Origin: Bacteroidales bacterium
GTDB lineage: Bacteria; Bacteroidota; Bacteroidia; Bacteroidales; UBA932
DNA length: 64,000 nucleotides
Assembly: GCA_016290835.1 (NCBI GenBank)
Contig: JAEEVG010000006.1
Span: forward strand, 1 to 64,000
Direction of reading: 5' to 3'
Below are positions 43,646-51,636 of this stretch, one piece after another. The position numbers and the translations under genes are program-made. Position 1 is the first letter of the stretch. Every line of letters begins with the position of its first letter. The notes beneath the pieces were generated by a model that had not been told where the DNA came from, searched no databases, and saw nothing but the letters and a program-made list of their open reading frames with translations.

Positions 43646-43726
43646 ATGGACCTCACCAGCAGGCTCTATGAGGCCGATGAAGGAGAGGCGTTGAGGGACC
43701 TGCTGCAGGGGCTCGGAATGCTGTAA
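43646..43726 (+). CDS. Very short ORF, 26 residues
   Basis: MDLTSRLYEADEGEALRDLL and six more residues; an amphipathic helix by eye, 10 bases after the preceding stop. It could be a real small protein of the unit or a truncated gene end. Confidence 0.25.
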   Translation: MDLTSRLYEADEGEALRDLLQGLGML

Positions 43727-43768
43727 ACGCACTTTTTCGAATCCTTTAACATCTTTTAACAAAAGAAG

Positions 43769-43800
43769 TTTGGCGGTCTCAAACGGGACCGCTATCTTTG
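43769..43800 (+). promoter_or_regulatory. Full promoter with an operator-like inverted repeat filling the spacer
   Basis: TTTG (43769-43772), 20-bp spacer, TATCTTTG (43793-43800). The spacer is GCGGTCTCAAACGGGACCGC (43773-43792), an inverted repeat (GCGGTC/GACCGC) that would place a repressor exactly between the promoter boxes. A perfect palindrome AAATGCGCATTT lies downstream at 43808-43819. Confidence 0.7.
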
Positions 43801-43860
43801 TGTCCGGAAATGCGCATTTCGTTGATTTATAATAATTTAATTATTAATTTAAAACTAATA

Positions 43861-44727
43861 ATGATTAACGATTATCAGACAAATGTTGTTTATCTGGCCG
43901 ACGGCATCCGTCATTATATGCCGCTGGCGGTGAACTTATTAAATGCCCTGGAGGACGCAGGGGTGGAGACGCATCTGCTGCGTCATACGGAGTCGTCGAA
44001 GCACATCTGGGTGCGGGACTTTATGCCGCTGCAAATGGACGAGAACCGCTTCCTTCAGTACCGCTATGCTCCGGATTATCTAAAGAATGATCCGGATTAC
44101 ATGCCGCTGTATGAGACCATTTGCCGCGGGTTGCATCTCAGATGCAAACAGACCAAACTTGTCATTGATGGGGGCAATGTAGTCAAATGCGGCGAACGCG
44201 TGATCATGACCGACAAGGTATTTAAGGAGAATCCGGACTATACGCCAGAATGCCTCCGGAGGCTACTGGAAGAGGCATTTGAATGCGAGGTCTGCATCAT
44301 CCCATGGGACCGGTATGAAATCTTTGGCCACGCCGACGGGATGGTCCGGTCGATAGGGGACAACTGTGTGCTCATGAACAATTACATCGATTTGGATAAA
44401 AGCTTCAGGGAGAAGCTGAAAGGTGCGCTCGAAGTTGGAGGGTTTCATGTTGAAGAACTGCATTATGATGTGCCCCGTCCATCCAAACAATCCTGGGCAT
44501 ATTTGAATTTTCTTCAGGTGAAAAATAATATCTTTGTTCCAGGGCTTTCCCTCCGTGAAGATGAACTGGCCGTCGAGCAGATCCAAAAGTATTACCCTCA
44601 CCACAAAGTAGTGCTTGTCCCGGACTGCCTGAACCTGGTCATGGACGGCGGAGCGCTCAATTGCATCAGCTGGAATGTCCTTTGCAACGAGCAAACACAA
44701 CATAACGATTATACTGAAAACAAATAA
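43861..44727 (+). CDS. Agmatine-deiminase / Porphyromonas-type peptidylarginine-deiminase family protein
   Basis: 288 residues. Guanidine-modifying-enzyme signatures: IWVRDFMPL, LVIDGGNVVKCG, FGHADGMVRSIG (catalytic His/Asp) and GGALNCISWNV near the C-terminus with the catalytic Cys. Agmatine deiminases are longer (about 350 residues) and are usually next to polyamine genes; none are here. No signal peptide, so it acts in the cytoplasm on agmatine, arginine or an arginine-bearing peptide or protein. It follows an AT-rich 60-base leader from the regulated promoter at 43769. Confidence 0.8.
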   Translation: MINDYQTNVVYLADGIRHYMPLAVNLLNALEDAGVETHLLRHTESSKHIWVRDFMPLQMDENRFLQYRYAPDYLKNDPDYMPLYETICRGLHLRCKQTKLVIDGGNVVKCGERVIMTDKVFKENPDYTPECLRRLLEEAFECEVCIIPWDRYEIFGHADGMVRSIGDNCVLMNNYIDLDKSFREKLKGALEVGGFHVEELHYDVPRPSKQSWAYLNFLQVKNNIFVPGLSLREDELAVEQIQKYYPHHKVVLVPDCLNLVMDGGALNCISWNVLCNEQTQHNDYTENK

Positions 44728-44737
44728 CCTGCACATT

Positions 44738-45562
44738 ATGGCTACGCAACAAGTTAACGGCAAGTTCATTTCTGGACACACTCTTCAAGAGTGTCTAGAG
44801 GCGTTTAGCGGAGCTTCCGGGAACAACAAACAGGAGCGCATGAACAGTCTGAACGAACCATTCAAATTACTTGCTCAGAAATTGCTTTATGGCGGGCACT
44901 TTGAAGTTAAAAACAAAAAGGGCATTGTTAGAAAGGTCTATCTGCACACGATAGAGTTTTATTATCATGAAGAAGCCGCCATTATCGATTCAAGCAAAAT
45001 CGATGACTATATAGTTTATCATCGAAACCCGTTCCCAACATCACAGAACTCTGTCCTCAGGCCAATTCCACCCTTCAAAATAGGCAGTTTAAATACACAT
45101 ATTTCGGGGGTAGATATAACTTTTGAAGATCAGTCAAGCGAACCGAAGTATCGCGCTTCCATCTTGGTTAGAGCCTTTCAAGTCATAAAGGGAAATGGAA
45201 CTGCTTTTATGATTATCAACGAGAAAGATAAAGATAAATATGTTGAGCATCGCTCAACGTACTTATATAACTACCTCTTTATGGATTCCACCGTATCCGG
45301 GAATCAGCTCACAATCTCTTGGGAAGAAGAGAAAAACGAAGATGTGAGAAAACATGGCAGCCCAAAGATTGGGTTGCGCTTGAATGTCTGGGATTATGAG
45401 CCCAAGGTGCGTAAAGTAATCGATGGACATTATGTCCTTCCCCAAAAACAAAATGGGAAGAATAACACGAAAGCCATCCAGGATAATAAACCTTGGGCCT
45501 TCAGTGTGGAGGAGTTCCCCAAAAAGCTCCAATATAAACCAGAACCGACAACAATCCGCTAA
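44738..45562 (+). CDS. Conserved-looking hypothetical protein, 274 residues
   Basis: Lies 10 bases after the deiminase-like gene, so the two are probably an operon. No signal peptide. The block VYLHTIEFYYHEEAA ... DYIVYHRNPF ... GSLNTHISGVDITFED ... ASILVRAFQVIKG contains spaced His, Glu and Asp residues that suggest a catalytic or metal site, and the rhythm is faintly like DNA-3-methyladenine glycosylases; I would not assign that. The C-terminus is basic. Confidence 0.6.
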   Translation: MATQQVNGKFISGHTLQECLEAFSGASGNNKQERMNSLNEPFKLLAQKLLYGGHFEVKNKKGIVRKVYLHTIEFYYHEEAAIIDSSKIDDYIVYHRNPFPTSQNSVLRPIPPFKIGSLNTHISGVDITFEDQSSEPKYRASILVRAFQVIKGNGTAFMIINEKDKDKYVEHRSTYLYNYLFMDSTVSGNQLTISWEEEKNEDVRKHGSPKIGLRLNVWDYEPKVRKVIDGHYVLPQKQNGKNNTKAIQDNKPWAFSVEEFPKKLQYKPEPTTIR

Positions 45563-45571
45563 GAGTCAATT

Positions 45572-45654
45572 GCGGGAGCGCCAGGGGGTCTATTTGCTCC
45601 CCGCGAACGATTTTTTCGAGCGCGGGGAGCGCTGGAGACCTTCTTTGCTCCCGC
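45572..45654. repeat. 28-bp hairpin repeats, copies 2 and 3
   Basis: GGGAGCGCCAGGG...TTTGCTCCC starts at 45574 and GGGAGCGCTGGAG...TTTGCTCCC at 45625, direct repeats 51 bp apart. The outer GCGGGAGC/GCTCCCGC and inner GCTCCCCGCG/CGCGGGGAGC arms also let the pair fold as one long stem. Same design as the copy at 14591. Confidence 0.65.
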
Positions 45655-45696
45655 GAGTAATCTGCGACCGCATTCGCCTGGAAGATTGCCGTTTGG

Positions 45697-45960
45697 CCGT
45701 GGGAGTCCCGCGGCCTGCAGCGCGATTAGGAGGGCGGCGATGAGCGGGGCCCGACGAGAGCAGCGCTGCGGCGAGGAGGAATGGCGGAGGATGCATCCTC
45801 CAGCCATGACGACGAAGCCGCAGGACGGCGTCTGTCTGACGACTGTTGGACGGCTCCGGAGGAGACGGCCAAAAAGGAGGAGTCAGCCGTCCAGCAAGCG
45901 AGGCGGACAGCCCCGCCGCCGACCCGACGTCAGCGCGCAGGCCCGGGACTCCCGGGACGG
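45697..45960. repeat. 264-bp inverted-repeat, multi-hairpin element
   Basis: Arms at 45697-45718 (GGGAGTCCCGCGGCCTGC core) and 45937-45960 (GCAGGCCCGGGACTCCC core) are complementary with few mismatches. Inside are GGAGGAT/ATCCTCC and GGACGGCT/AGCCGTCC hairpins. Largest of the elements in the window. Confidence 0.65.
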
Positions 45961-45990
45961 AGAGGCGAAAAAGCGACGTATTGGGGGTGG

Positions 45991-46021
45991 TTTGATTTGT
46001 GGGGGAGATTGTGTAAATTTG
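45991..46021 (+). promoter_or_regulatory. Promoter of the YqiA-like gene
   Basis: TTTG (45991-45994), 19-bp spacer, TAAATTTG (46014-46021); the ATG is 22 bases further on. Confidence 0.7.
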
Positions 46022-46042
46022 TGATTCAGGAGAGGGACGTGT

Positions 46043-46651
46043 ATGACAGGCAAGATTCTTTTTCTGCATGGGTGGGCGTCGTCGGGCTCGTATAAGCTCG
46101 CCGATACCCTCCGCATCCTGCTCAAACCCGAGGCCGTGATTGCCCCGGACCTCCCGCCCGACCCCGACGACGCCCTCGCGATGGCCCGCGCGCTTTGCGA
46201 ACAGGTGCATCCCGCCCTGGCGGTAGGCCTGTCCTGGGGCGGTTTCCTGCTCCAGCAGGTCCGCGGTCAGCGCAAGGCCCTGATCAATCCGGATTTCCGT
46301 ATCTCCCGTTTCCTGCGGACGATGATCGGCGAGGTCGGGTATCTCTCGCCCCGCAAGGACGGCCGGACAAGCCTGCTGCTGAGCGAGGAGATGTGTGCGC
46401 GCTATGCGGAACTGGAAGCCGTTCAATTCGCGGGGATCGACCCCGCCGAGCAGGCGCTCACCCTGGGTTTCTTCGCCCAAAACGACGAACTGACCCGCTG
46501 CGGGGACATCTTCGAGGAGCATTACCCCGGCCGGGGCATCTCCTATCCCGGCGGGCATCTGCCGACCTTCCCCGAGGTCAAACGCTCCATCGCCCCGGTC
46601 CTGCAGGAATGGTTGCAGCAGGGGGATGGCAAACTCGGAAAAAATCCCTAA
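46043..46651 (+). CDS. YqiA/YcfP-like alpha/beta-fold esterase
   Basis: 202 residues, cytoplasmic. ILFLHGWASS begins the fold, VGLSWGGFLLQQ has the nucleophile Ser about 70, FFAQNDELTR the acid, and YPGGHLPTF the His. Small esterases of this type (YqiA, YcfP) act on acyl thioesters or short esters; the natural substrate is unclear. It has its own promoter and lies just outside the accessory island. Confidence 0.82.
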   Translation: MTGKILFLHGWASSGSYKLADTLRILLKPEAVIAPDLPPDPDDALAMARALCEQVHPALAVGLSWGGFLLQQVRGQRKALINPDFRISRFLRTMIGEVGYLSPRKDGRTSLLLSEEMCARYAELEAVQFAGIDPAEQALTLGFFAQNDELTRCGDIFEEHYPGRGISYPGGHLPTFPEVKRSIAPVLQEWLQQGDGKLGKNP

Positions 46652-46656
46652 ATTTG
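46649..46656 (+). promoter_or_regulatory. -7 box of the tandem GH3 genes
   Basis: TAAATTTG, overlapping the stop of the YqiA-like gene and 36 bases before the ATG at 46693. Confidence 0.5.
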
Positions 46657-46692
46657 TCAATACAAAACTAATAACACACAAATCCCACCCAT

Positions 46693-49014
46693 ATGAAGAA
46701 AATCTTTTTGATGGCCGCGCTCGCCCTGACGAGCCTCTGTGCCCTGGCCCAGCCGCAATTGCGCAAGGACAACATCGACGAAGTCCTGGCCGCGATGACC
46801 CTTGAAGAGAAAGCCACCCTGCTGGTCGGCGGCGCCCGTGCCGCCATGGTCGACGGCGTGACCTCCGGTATTGCCCACCAGGTGCCCGGCGCCGCCGGCA
46901 ACACCCGTCCGATCCCGCGCCTCGGCATCCCGGGGACCGTCCTCGCCGACGGCCCTGCCGGCCTGCGCATCAGCCCGACCCGCCAGGGAGCCAACCAGAC
47001 CTACTACTGCACCGGCTTCCCCGTGGGGACCCTGCTCGCCAGCTCCTGGGACACCGCCCTGGTCGAAGAAGTGACCACCGCGATGGGCGAAGAAGTCCAC
47101 GAATACGGCGTGGACGTGCTCCTGGCCCCGGGTATGAACATCCACCGCAACCCGCTCTGCGGCCGCAACTTCGAGTACTTCTCCGAGGATCCGCTCCTCT
47201 CCGGCAAGATGGCCGCCGCCTATGTCCGCGGCATCCAGAGCAACGCCGTCGGCACCTCCATCAAGCACTACGCCGTCAACAACCAGGAGACCAACCGCAA
47301 CGAGAACGACGCCCGCGTCAGCGAGCGCGCCCTGCGCGAGATCTACCTCAAGAACTTCGAGATCGCCGTCAAGGAGGGTAAACCCTGGACCGTGATGTCC
47401 TCCTACAACAAACTCAACGGCGAGTACACCCAGCAGAAGAAAGACCTGCTGACCACCATCCTGCGTGACGAGTGGGGCTACAAGGGCATCGTGATGACCG
47501 ACTGGGGCAACAAGGCCGGGACCGTCAAGTCCGCCTGGTCCGGCAACGACCTGATGGAGCCGGGTAACCAGAACGAGATCGACCGCATTGTCGCGGGCGT
47601 CAAGGACGGCAGCCTCGACATCAAGGACGTGGACCGCAATGTACGCCGCATGCTCGAGTACATCGTCAAGACCCCGTCCTTCAATAAATACCGCTTCTCC
47701 GACAAACCTGACCTCAAAGGCCACGCCACCCTGGCCCGCAAGGCTGCCGGCGAGGCCATGGTGCTCCTCCGCAACGAGGACAACACCCTGCCTGTCGCCC
47801 CCGGCCAGAAAGTCGCCCTCTACGGCATCTCCTCCCTGGACTTCGTCGCCGGCGGCACCGGCTCCGGCAACGTCAACAAGGCCTATGTCGTCAATATGAA
47901 GGAAGGCCTCGAGAATGCCGGCTTCACCGTGGACCAGCCCCTGATGAACTTCTATCAGGCCACCCTCGCCATGAACAGCGCCACGGCGGCCCTGACCGCC
48001 GGCGGCGGCCGCGGAGGCTTCGGCGGCGGCAAGGCGGCGGAAGTCGCCATCCCGGAGGCGGCCATCACCAACGAGGCCCGCAACAATGACTTCGCCATCA
48101 TCGTCATCGGCCGCAACGCCGGCGAAGGCGCCGACCGCAAGATGGTCGATGACTTCGAACTGACCAACATCGAGCGCGAACTCATCCGCAACGTCTCCCT
48201 GGCCTTCCACACCGCAGGCAAGAAGGTGGTCGTCGTGCTGAACATCGGCGGCGTGATCGAGACCAACTCCTGGAAGAACAGCGTCGATGCTATCCTGCTG
48301 CCCTGGTCCCCGGGCCAGGAGGGCGCCAATGCCGTGGCCGACGTGCTCACCGGCAAGGTCAATCCTTCCGGCAAGCTCCCGATGACCTTCCCGATCAACT
48401 TCATGGACCACCCGTCCTCCGCCAACTTCCCGTTCAACTACACCCGGCCGCAGAATGTCGGCCGCGGCCCGGTGGCTCCGGTCAAGGACGTGGACTACAC
48501 CGAATATAAAGAAGGCATCTGGGTGGGTTACCGTTACTTCAGCACCGCCCGCGTGGGCGTGTCCTATCCCTTCGGCTACGGCTTGAGCTACACGGACTTC
48601 TCCTACAGCAAGCCGGTGGTCAAGGCGACCGCCGACGGCTTCACCGCCACCGTGACCGTGACCAACACCGGCGCCGTGGCCGGAAAAGAGGTCGTCGAAC
48701 TCTATGTGACCGCCCCCGAGGCCGGTCTTGTCAAGCCTGCCTGCGAGCTCCGTGCATTCGCCAAGACCCGCATCCTCGCCCCGGGTGAGAGCCAGACCGT
48801 CACGATGACCGTGGGCAACTACGGGATCGCTTCCTTCAGCGAGGCCAATTCCGCCTGGGAGGCCCCCGCGGGCGTCTATTCAGTCCGCTTCGCCTCCAAC
48901 GTGGCGGATGTCCGCGCCTCTGCCGCCTACACCCTGAAGAAGGCGCAGAGTTGGAAAGTCAACGACCTGTTTGAACTCAACGAACCGCTCGAAGAGCTTG
49001 TCATTACCCGTTAA
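46693..49014 (+). CDS. GH3 beta-glycosidase with C-terminal Fn3-like domain (tandem copy 1)
   Basis: 773 residues with signal peptide MKKIFLMAALALTSLCALAQ. The barrel carries LADGPAGLRI, GTSIKHYAVNNQETNR and nucleophile Asp about 270 in VMTDWGNKAG. The second domain (about 350-600) includes a Gly-rich insert GGGRGGFGGGK at about 433-447, and the C-terminus (about 640-770) is the Fn3-like domain (VTVTNTGAVAGKEVVELYV). Beta-glucosidase/xylosidase type. Strongly similar to the next gene, 12 bases downstream. Confidence 0.92.
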   Translation: MKKIFLMAALALTSLCALAQPQLRKDNIDEVLAAMTLEEKATLLVGGARAAMVDGVTSGIAHQVPGAAGNTRPIPRLGIPGTVLADGPAGLRISPTRQGANQTYYCTGFPVGTLLASSWDTALVEEVTTAMGEEVHEYGVDVLLAPGMNIHRNPLCGRNFEYFSEDPLLSGKMAAAYVRGIQSNAVGTSIKHYAVNNQETNRNENDARVSERALREIYLKNFEIAVKEGKPWTVMSSYNKLNGEYTQQKKDLLTTILRDEWGYKGIVMTDWGNKAGTVKSAWSGNDLMEPGNQNEIDRIVAGVKDGSLDIKDVDRNVRRMLEYIVKTPSFNKYRFSDKPDLKGHATLARKAAGEAMVLLRNEDNTLPVAPGQKVALYGISSLDFVAGGTGSGNVNKAYVVNMKEGLENAGFTVDQPLMNFYQATLAMNSATAALTAGGGRGGFGGGKAAEVAIPEAAITNEARNNDFAIIVIGRNAGEGADRKMVDDFELTNIERELIRNVSLAFHTAGKKVVVVLNIGGVIETNSWKNSVDAILLPWSPGQEGANAVADVLTGKVNPSGKLPMTFPINFMDHPSSANFPFNYTRPQNVGRGPVAPVKDVDYTEYKEGIWVGYRYFSTARVGVSYPFGYGLSYTDFSYSKPVVKATADGFTATVTVTNTGAVAGKEVVELYVTAPEAGLVKPACELRAFAKTRILAPGESQTVTMTVGNYGIASFSEANSAWEAPAGVYSVRFASNVADVRASAAYTLKKAQSWKVNDLFELNEPLEELVITR

Positions 49015-49026
49015 TCAGTCCGTTTT

Positions 49027-51357
49027 ATGAAGAAAGCATTCATCCTTGCTTCCTCCGCCGTGTTGTTCGCCGCCTGCCAGGGCGGCGAACCGCAGTTAGG
49101 GAAGGCTTCCATCGATAAGGTCCTCCGGGCGATGACCCTCGAGGAGAAGGTCCATTTCGTCATCGGTACTGGCATGACCGGCACAGGGGACGAGGAAATG
49201 AGCGCCACCATCGGCGCCACCAAGAAGATCGTACCCGGTGCCGCCGGAACGACGTATCCCATCAAGCGGCTGGGCATCCCGTCCATCGTGCTGGCCGACG
49301 GCCCCGCCGGCCTGCGCATCGACCCGACCCGCGAGGGTGAGGACCGCACCTATTACTGCACGCATTTCCCGATAGCAACCCTGCTCGCCTCCACCTGGAA
49401 CCAGGAACTCGTCGAGCAGGTAGGCACCGCGATGGGCGAGGAGGTGCATGAGTATGGTGCCGACGTGTATCTGGCTCCGGCCCTGAACATCCACCGTCAT
49501 CCGCTGAACGGGCGCAATTTCGAGTATTACTCGGAGGATCCGCTGGTGGCCGGCAAGACGGCGGCCGCCTATGTGCGCGGCGTGCAGAGCAACGACGTGG
49601 GCACCTCCATCAAGCACTTCGCCTACAACAACCAGGAGACCAACCGCACCGCCAACGACGCCGTGATCAGCCAGCGCGCCCAGCGCGAGATTTACCTCAA
49701 GGGCTTTGAGATCACCGTCAAGGAGGCCGCTCCCTGGACGATCATGACCTCCTACAACAAGATCAACGGCACCTACACCTCCCAGAGCCGCGAACTCGTG
49801 ACCACGGTCCTGCGCGACGAATGGGGTTTCAAGGGCACCGTGATGACCGACTGGTACGGCGGAGATGACGGGGCGGCGCAGATGCGTGCCGGCAACGATA
49901 TGCTCCAGCCGGGCACCGACCTGCAGTATGAGCAGATCATCTCCGCCATCCGGGACGGCTCGCTCAGCGAAGCCGAACTGGACGTGTGCGTGCGCCGCTG
50001 CCTGGAACTCGTGGCCCGGAGCCCCAAGGCCAAGGGCTATGCCTACAGCAATGAGCCCGACCTCAAGACCCACGCAACCGTGACACGCCAGAGCGCGCTC
50101 GAGGGCATGGTCCTGCTGGAGAACAAGGGCGTCCTGCCGCTCAAGAACGTGAAGAACGTGGCCGTATTCGGCTGTACTTCCTATGACTTCGTCGCCGGCG
50201 GTACCGGCTCCGGCAACGTGAACCGCGCCTACACCGTGTCCCTGCTGGACGGCCTGAAGAACGCCGGTTTCAAGGTGGACGAGAGCAAGAAGGATGTCTA
50301 TCTCAAGCACATTGCGGATGAGCTGGCCGCTTACCAGGCATCCTTGCCCGAAGATGGCAGTGCGGCTTTCTATCCCACGCCGCGCCCTTCCGAACTCATT
50401 CCTTCCCCCAAGGAACTGACCGCTTCTGCCAGAGCCAACGACCTGGCAATCATTACCTTCGGTCGTAACTCCGGGGAATTCTTCGACCGCTCCGGCGCCG
50501 ACTTCTCGCTGAATGCGAAGGAGCGCAAGCTCCTGCAGGATGTCACCGCCGCCTTCCACCGCGCGGGCAAGAAGGTCGTCGTGGTGCTGAACATCGGCGG
50601 CGTGATCGAGACCGCTTCCTGGAAGAATACGCCCGACGCCATTCTCCTCGCCTGGCAGGCGGGGCAGGAGGGCGGCAACTCCGTCACCGACATCCTGACC
50701 GGCAAGCAGAGCCCGTCCGGGCGCCTGCCGATGACCTTCCCGGTGAACCTGATGGATGCGGGCTCCTCGGCCAATTTCCCGATCGATGCCGACACGGGCG
50801 TGTACTTCGTCAACCGCCGTGTGGACATCGGCCAGAAGGATGTGGACCGCACCATCTATGCCGAGGATATCTATGTGGGCTACCGCTGGTTCGATAAGAA
50901 GAACCTCCCGGTCTCCTATCCCTTCGGCTATGGCCTGAGCTATACGAGCTTCGCCTTCGACAAGGCCGCCGTCGTGCCGGCCGGTGACGGGTTCGACGCC
51001 AGCGTGGTGGTGACCAATACCGGCTCCGTGCCCGGCAAGGAAGTCGTCCAACTGTACGTCGCTGCTCCGTCGGGTGGCCTGGACAAGCCGGTGCGCGAGC
51101 TCAAGGCCTATGCCAAGACCCGCGAGTTGAAGCCGGGCGAGAGCGAGACCATCACCCTGCACGTGGATGCCTACGGCCTCGCTTCCTTCAACGAGAAGAG
51201 CTCTGCGTGGGAGGCCGCTGCCGGTGAGTACAACGTCTGCTTCGCGGAGAACTCCCGCGATGTGCGCGCGAGCGTTCTTTTCAACCTGGGTGAAGCGAAG
51301 TCCTGGCCCGTGCACGATGTGCTCGCCCCGAAACAGCCCATCCAGAAGCTCTTGTAA
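49027..51357 (+). CDS. GH3 beta-glycosidase lipoprotein with C-terminal Fn3-like domain (tandem copy 2)
   Basis: 776 residues; lipobox FAAC (Cys about 18), so lipid-anchored, unlike copy 1. Same architecture: LADGPAGLRIDP, GTSIKHFAYNNQETNR, nucleophile Asp about 275 in VMTDWYGGDD, sandwich domain with NIGGVIETASWKN, Fn3-like end (VVVTNTGSVPGKEVVQLYV). The Gly-rich insert of copy 1 is replaced by a Pro/Ser-rich loop. Co-transcribed with copy 1. A hairpin (51358-51387) follows the stop. Confidence 0.92.
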   Translation: MKKAFILASSAVLFAACQGGEPQLGKASIDKVLRAMTLEEKVHFVIGTGMTGTGDEEMSATIGATKKIVPGAAGTTYPIKRLGIPSIVLADGPAGLRIDPTREGEDRTYYCTHFPIATLLASTWNQELVEQVGTAMGEEVHEYGADVYLAPALNIHRHPLNGRNFEYYSEDPLVAGKTAAAYVRGVQSNDVGTSIKHFAYNNQETNRTANDAVISQRAQREIYLKGFEITVKEAAPWTIMTSYNKINGTYTSQSRELVTTVLRDEWGFKGTVMTDWYGGDDGAAQMRAGNDMLQPGTDLQYEQIISAIRDGSLSEAELDVCVRRCLELVARSPKAKGYAYSNEPDLKTHATVTRQSALEGMVLLENKGVLPLKNVKNVAVFGCTSYDFVAGGTGSGNVNRAYTVSLLDGLKNAGFKVDESKKDVYLKHIADELAAYQASLPEDGSAAFYPTPRPSELIPSPKELTASARANDLAIITFGRNSGEFFDRSGADFSLNAKERKLLQDVTAAFHRAGKKVVVVLNIGGVIETASWKNTPDAILLAWQAGQEGGNSVTDILTGKQSPSGRLPMTFPVNLMDAGSSANFPIDADTGVYFVNRRVDIGQKDVDRTIYAEDIYVGYRWFDKKNLPVSYPFGYGLSYTSFAFDKAAVVPAGDGFDASVVVTNTGSVPGKEVVQLYVAAPSGGLDKPVRELKAYAKTRELKPGESETITLHVDAYGLASFNEKSSAWEAAAGEYNVCFAENSRDVRASVLFNLGEAKSWPVHDVLAPKQPIQKLL

Positions 51358-51411
51358 GCATCCTTTTGCCGGAAAGCAAAAAAATGCTTATCTTGCTGAA
51401 AATTCGCCAGT

Positions 51412-51630
51412 ATGCTCAGAAAATGGATACACCGCGCCTTGAAAGGCGCCTCGCTGACCACGGCCCTGTTCGTGTTCCAGGCCTGTTATGGCACGCCGCC
51501 CAGCGTGGATATGATGGGGGGTGACCCCGGGGATGTCCCGGCGCTCACGGCGCCTGAGGACAGCCCGGAGGAGGCACCCTCCCTCGAGGAAATCTCCACC
51601 CCGGCGGACGAGACACTGCCCAATCCGTAG
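51412..51630 (+). CDS. Small lipoprotein of the radical SAM/lipoprotein pair (TIGR04134-like)
   Basis: 72 residues. The N-terminus has a basic amphipathic start and hydrophobic core ending in lipobox FQAC, so the mature protein begins CYGTPPSVDMMGGD and continues as an acidic Pro/Glu-rich chain without fold. Small lipoproteins starting CYG-P next to a radical SAM enzyme are, as I recall, the substrate-like partners of the rSAM/lipoprotein system of Bacteroidota; the modification is unknown. The SAM enzyme gene starts 6 bases downstream. Confidence 0.75.
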   Translation: MLRKWIHRALKGASLTTALFVFQACYGTPPSVDMMGGDPGDVPALTAPEDSPEEAPSLEEISTPADETLPNP

Positions 51631-51636
51631 CCTCGG

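Larger units (their letters stand above)
45563..46042. other. Intergenic region at the right edge of the accessory island
   Basis: 480 bases with no credible gene. It contains two 28-bp hairpin repeats (45572-45654), a 264-bp inverted-repeat element (45697-45960) and the promoter of the next gene (45991-46021). Confidence 0.7.

Noticed and set aside
44738..45562. Assignment of the 274-residue protein as DNA-3-methyladenine glycosylase
   Set aside because: The resemblance is a rhythm of a few residues; characteristic catalytic and DNA-contact motifs could not be lined up.
45572..45960. CRISPR array
   Set aside because: The repeats are hairpins of 28 bp in only two adjacent copies with no regular spacers, and no cas gene is near.
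39408..46042. The accessory island as a mobile element with integrase
   Set aside because: No transposase, integrase, tRNA target or attachment repeat was found; only base composition and bracketing repeats suggest transfer.
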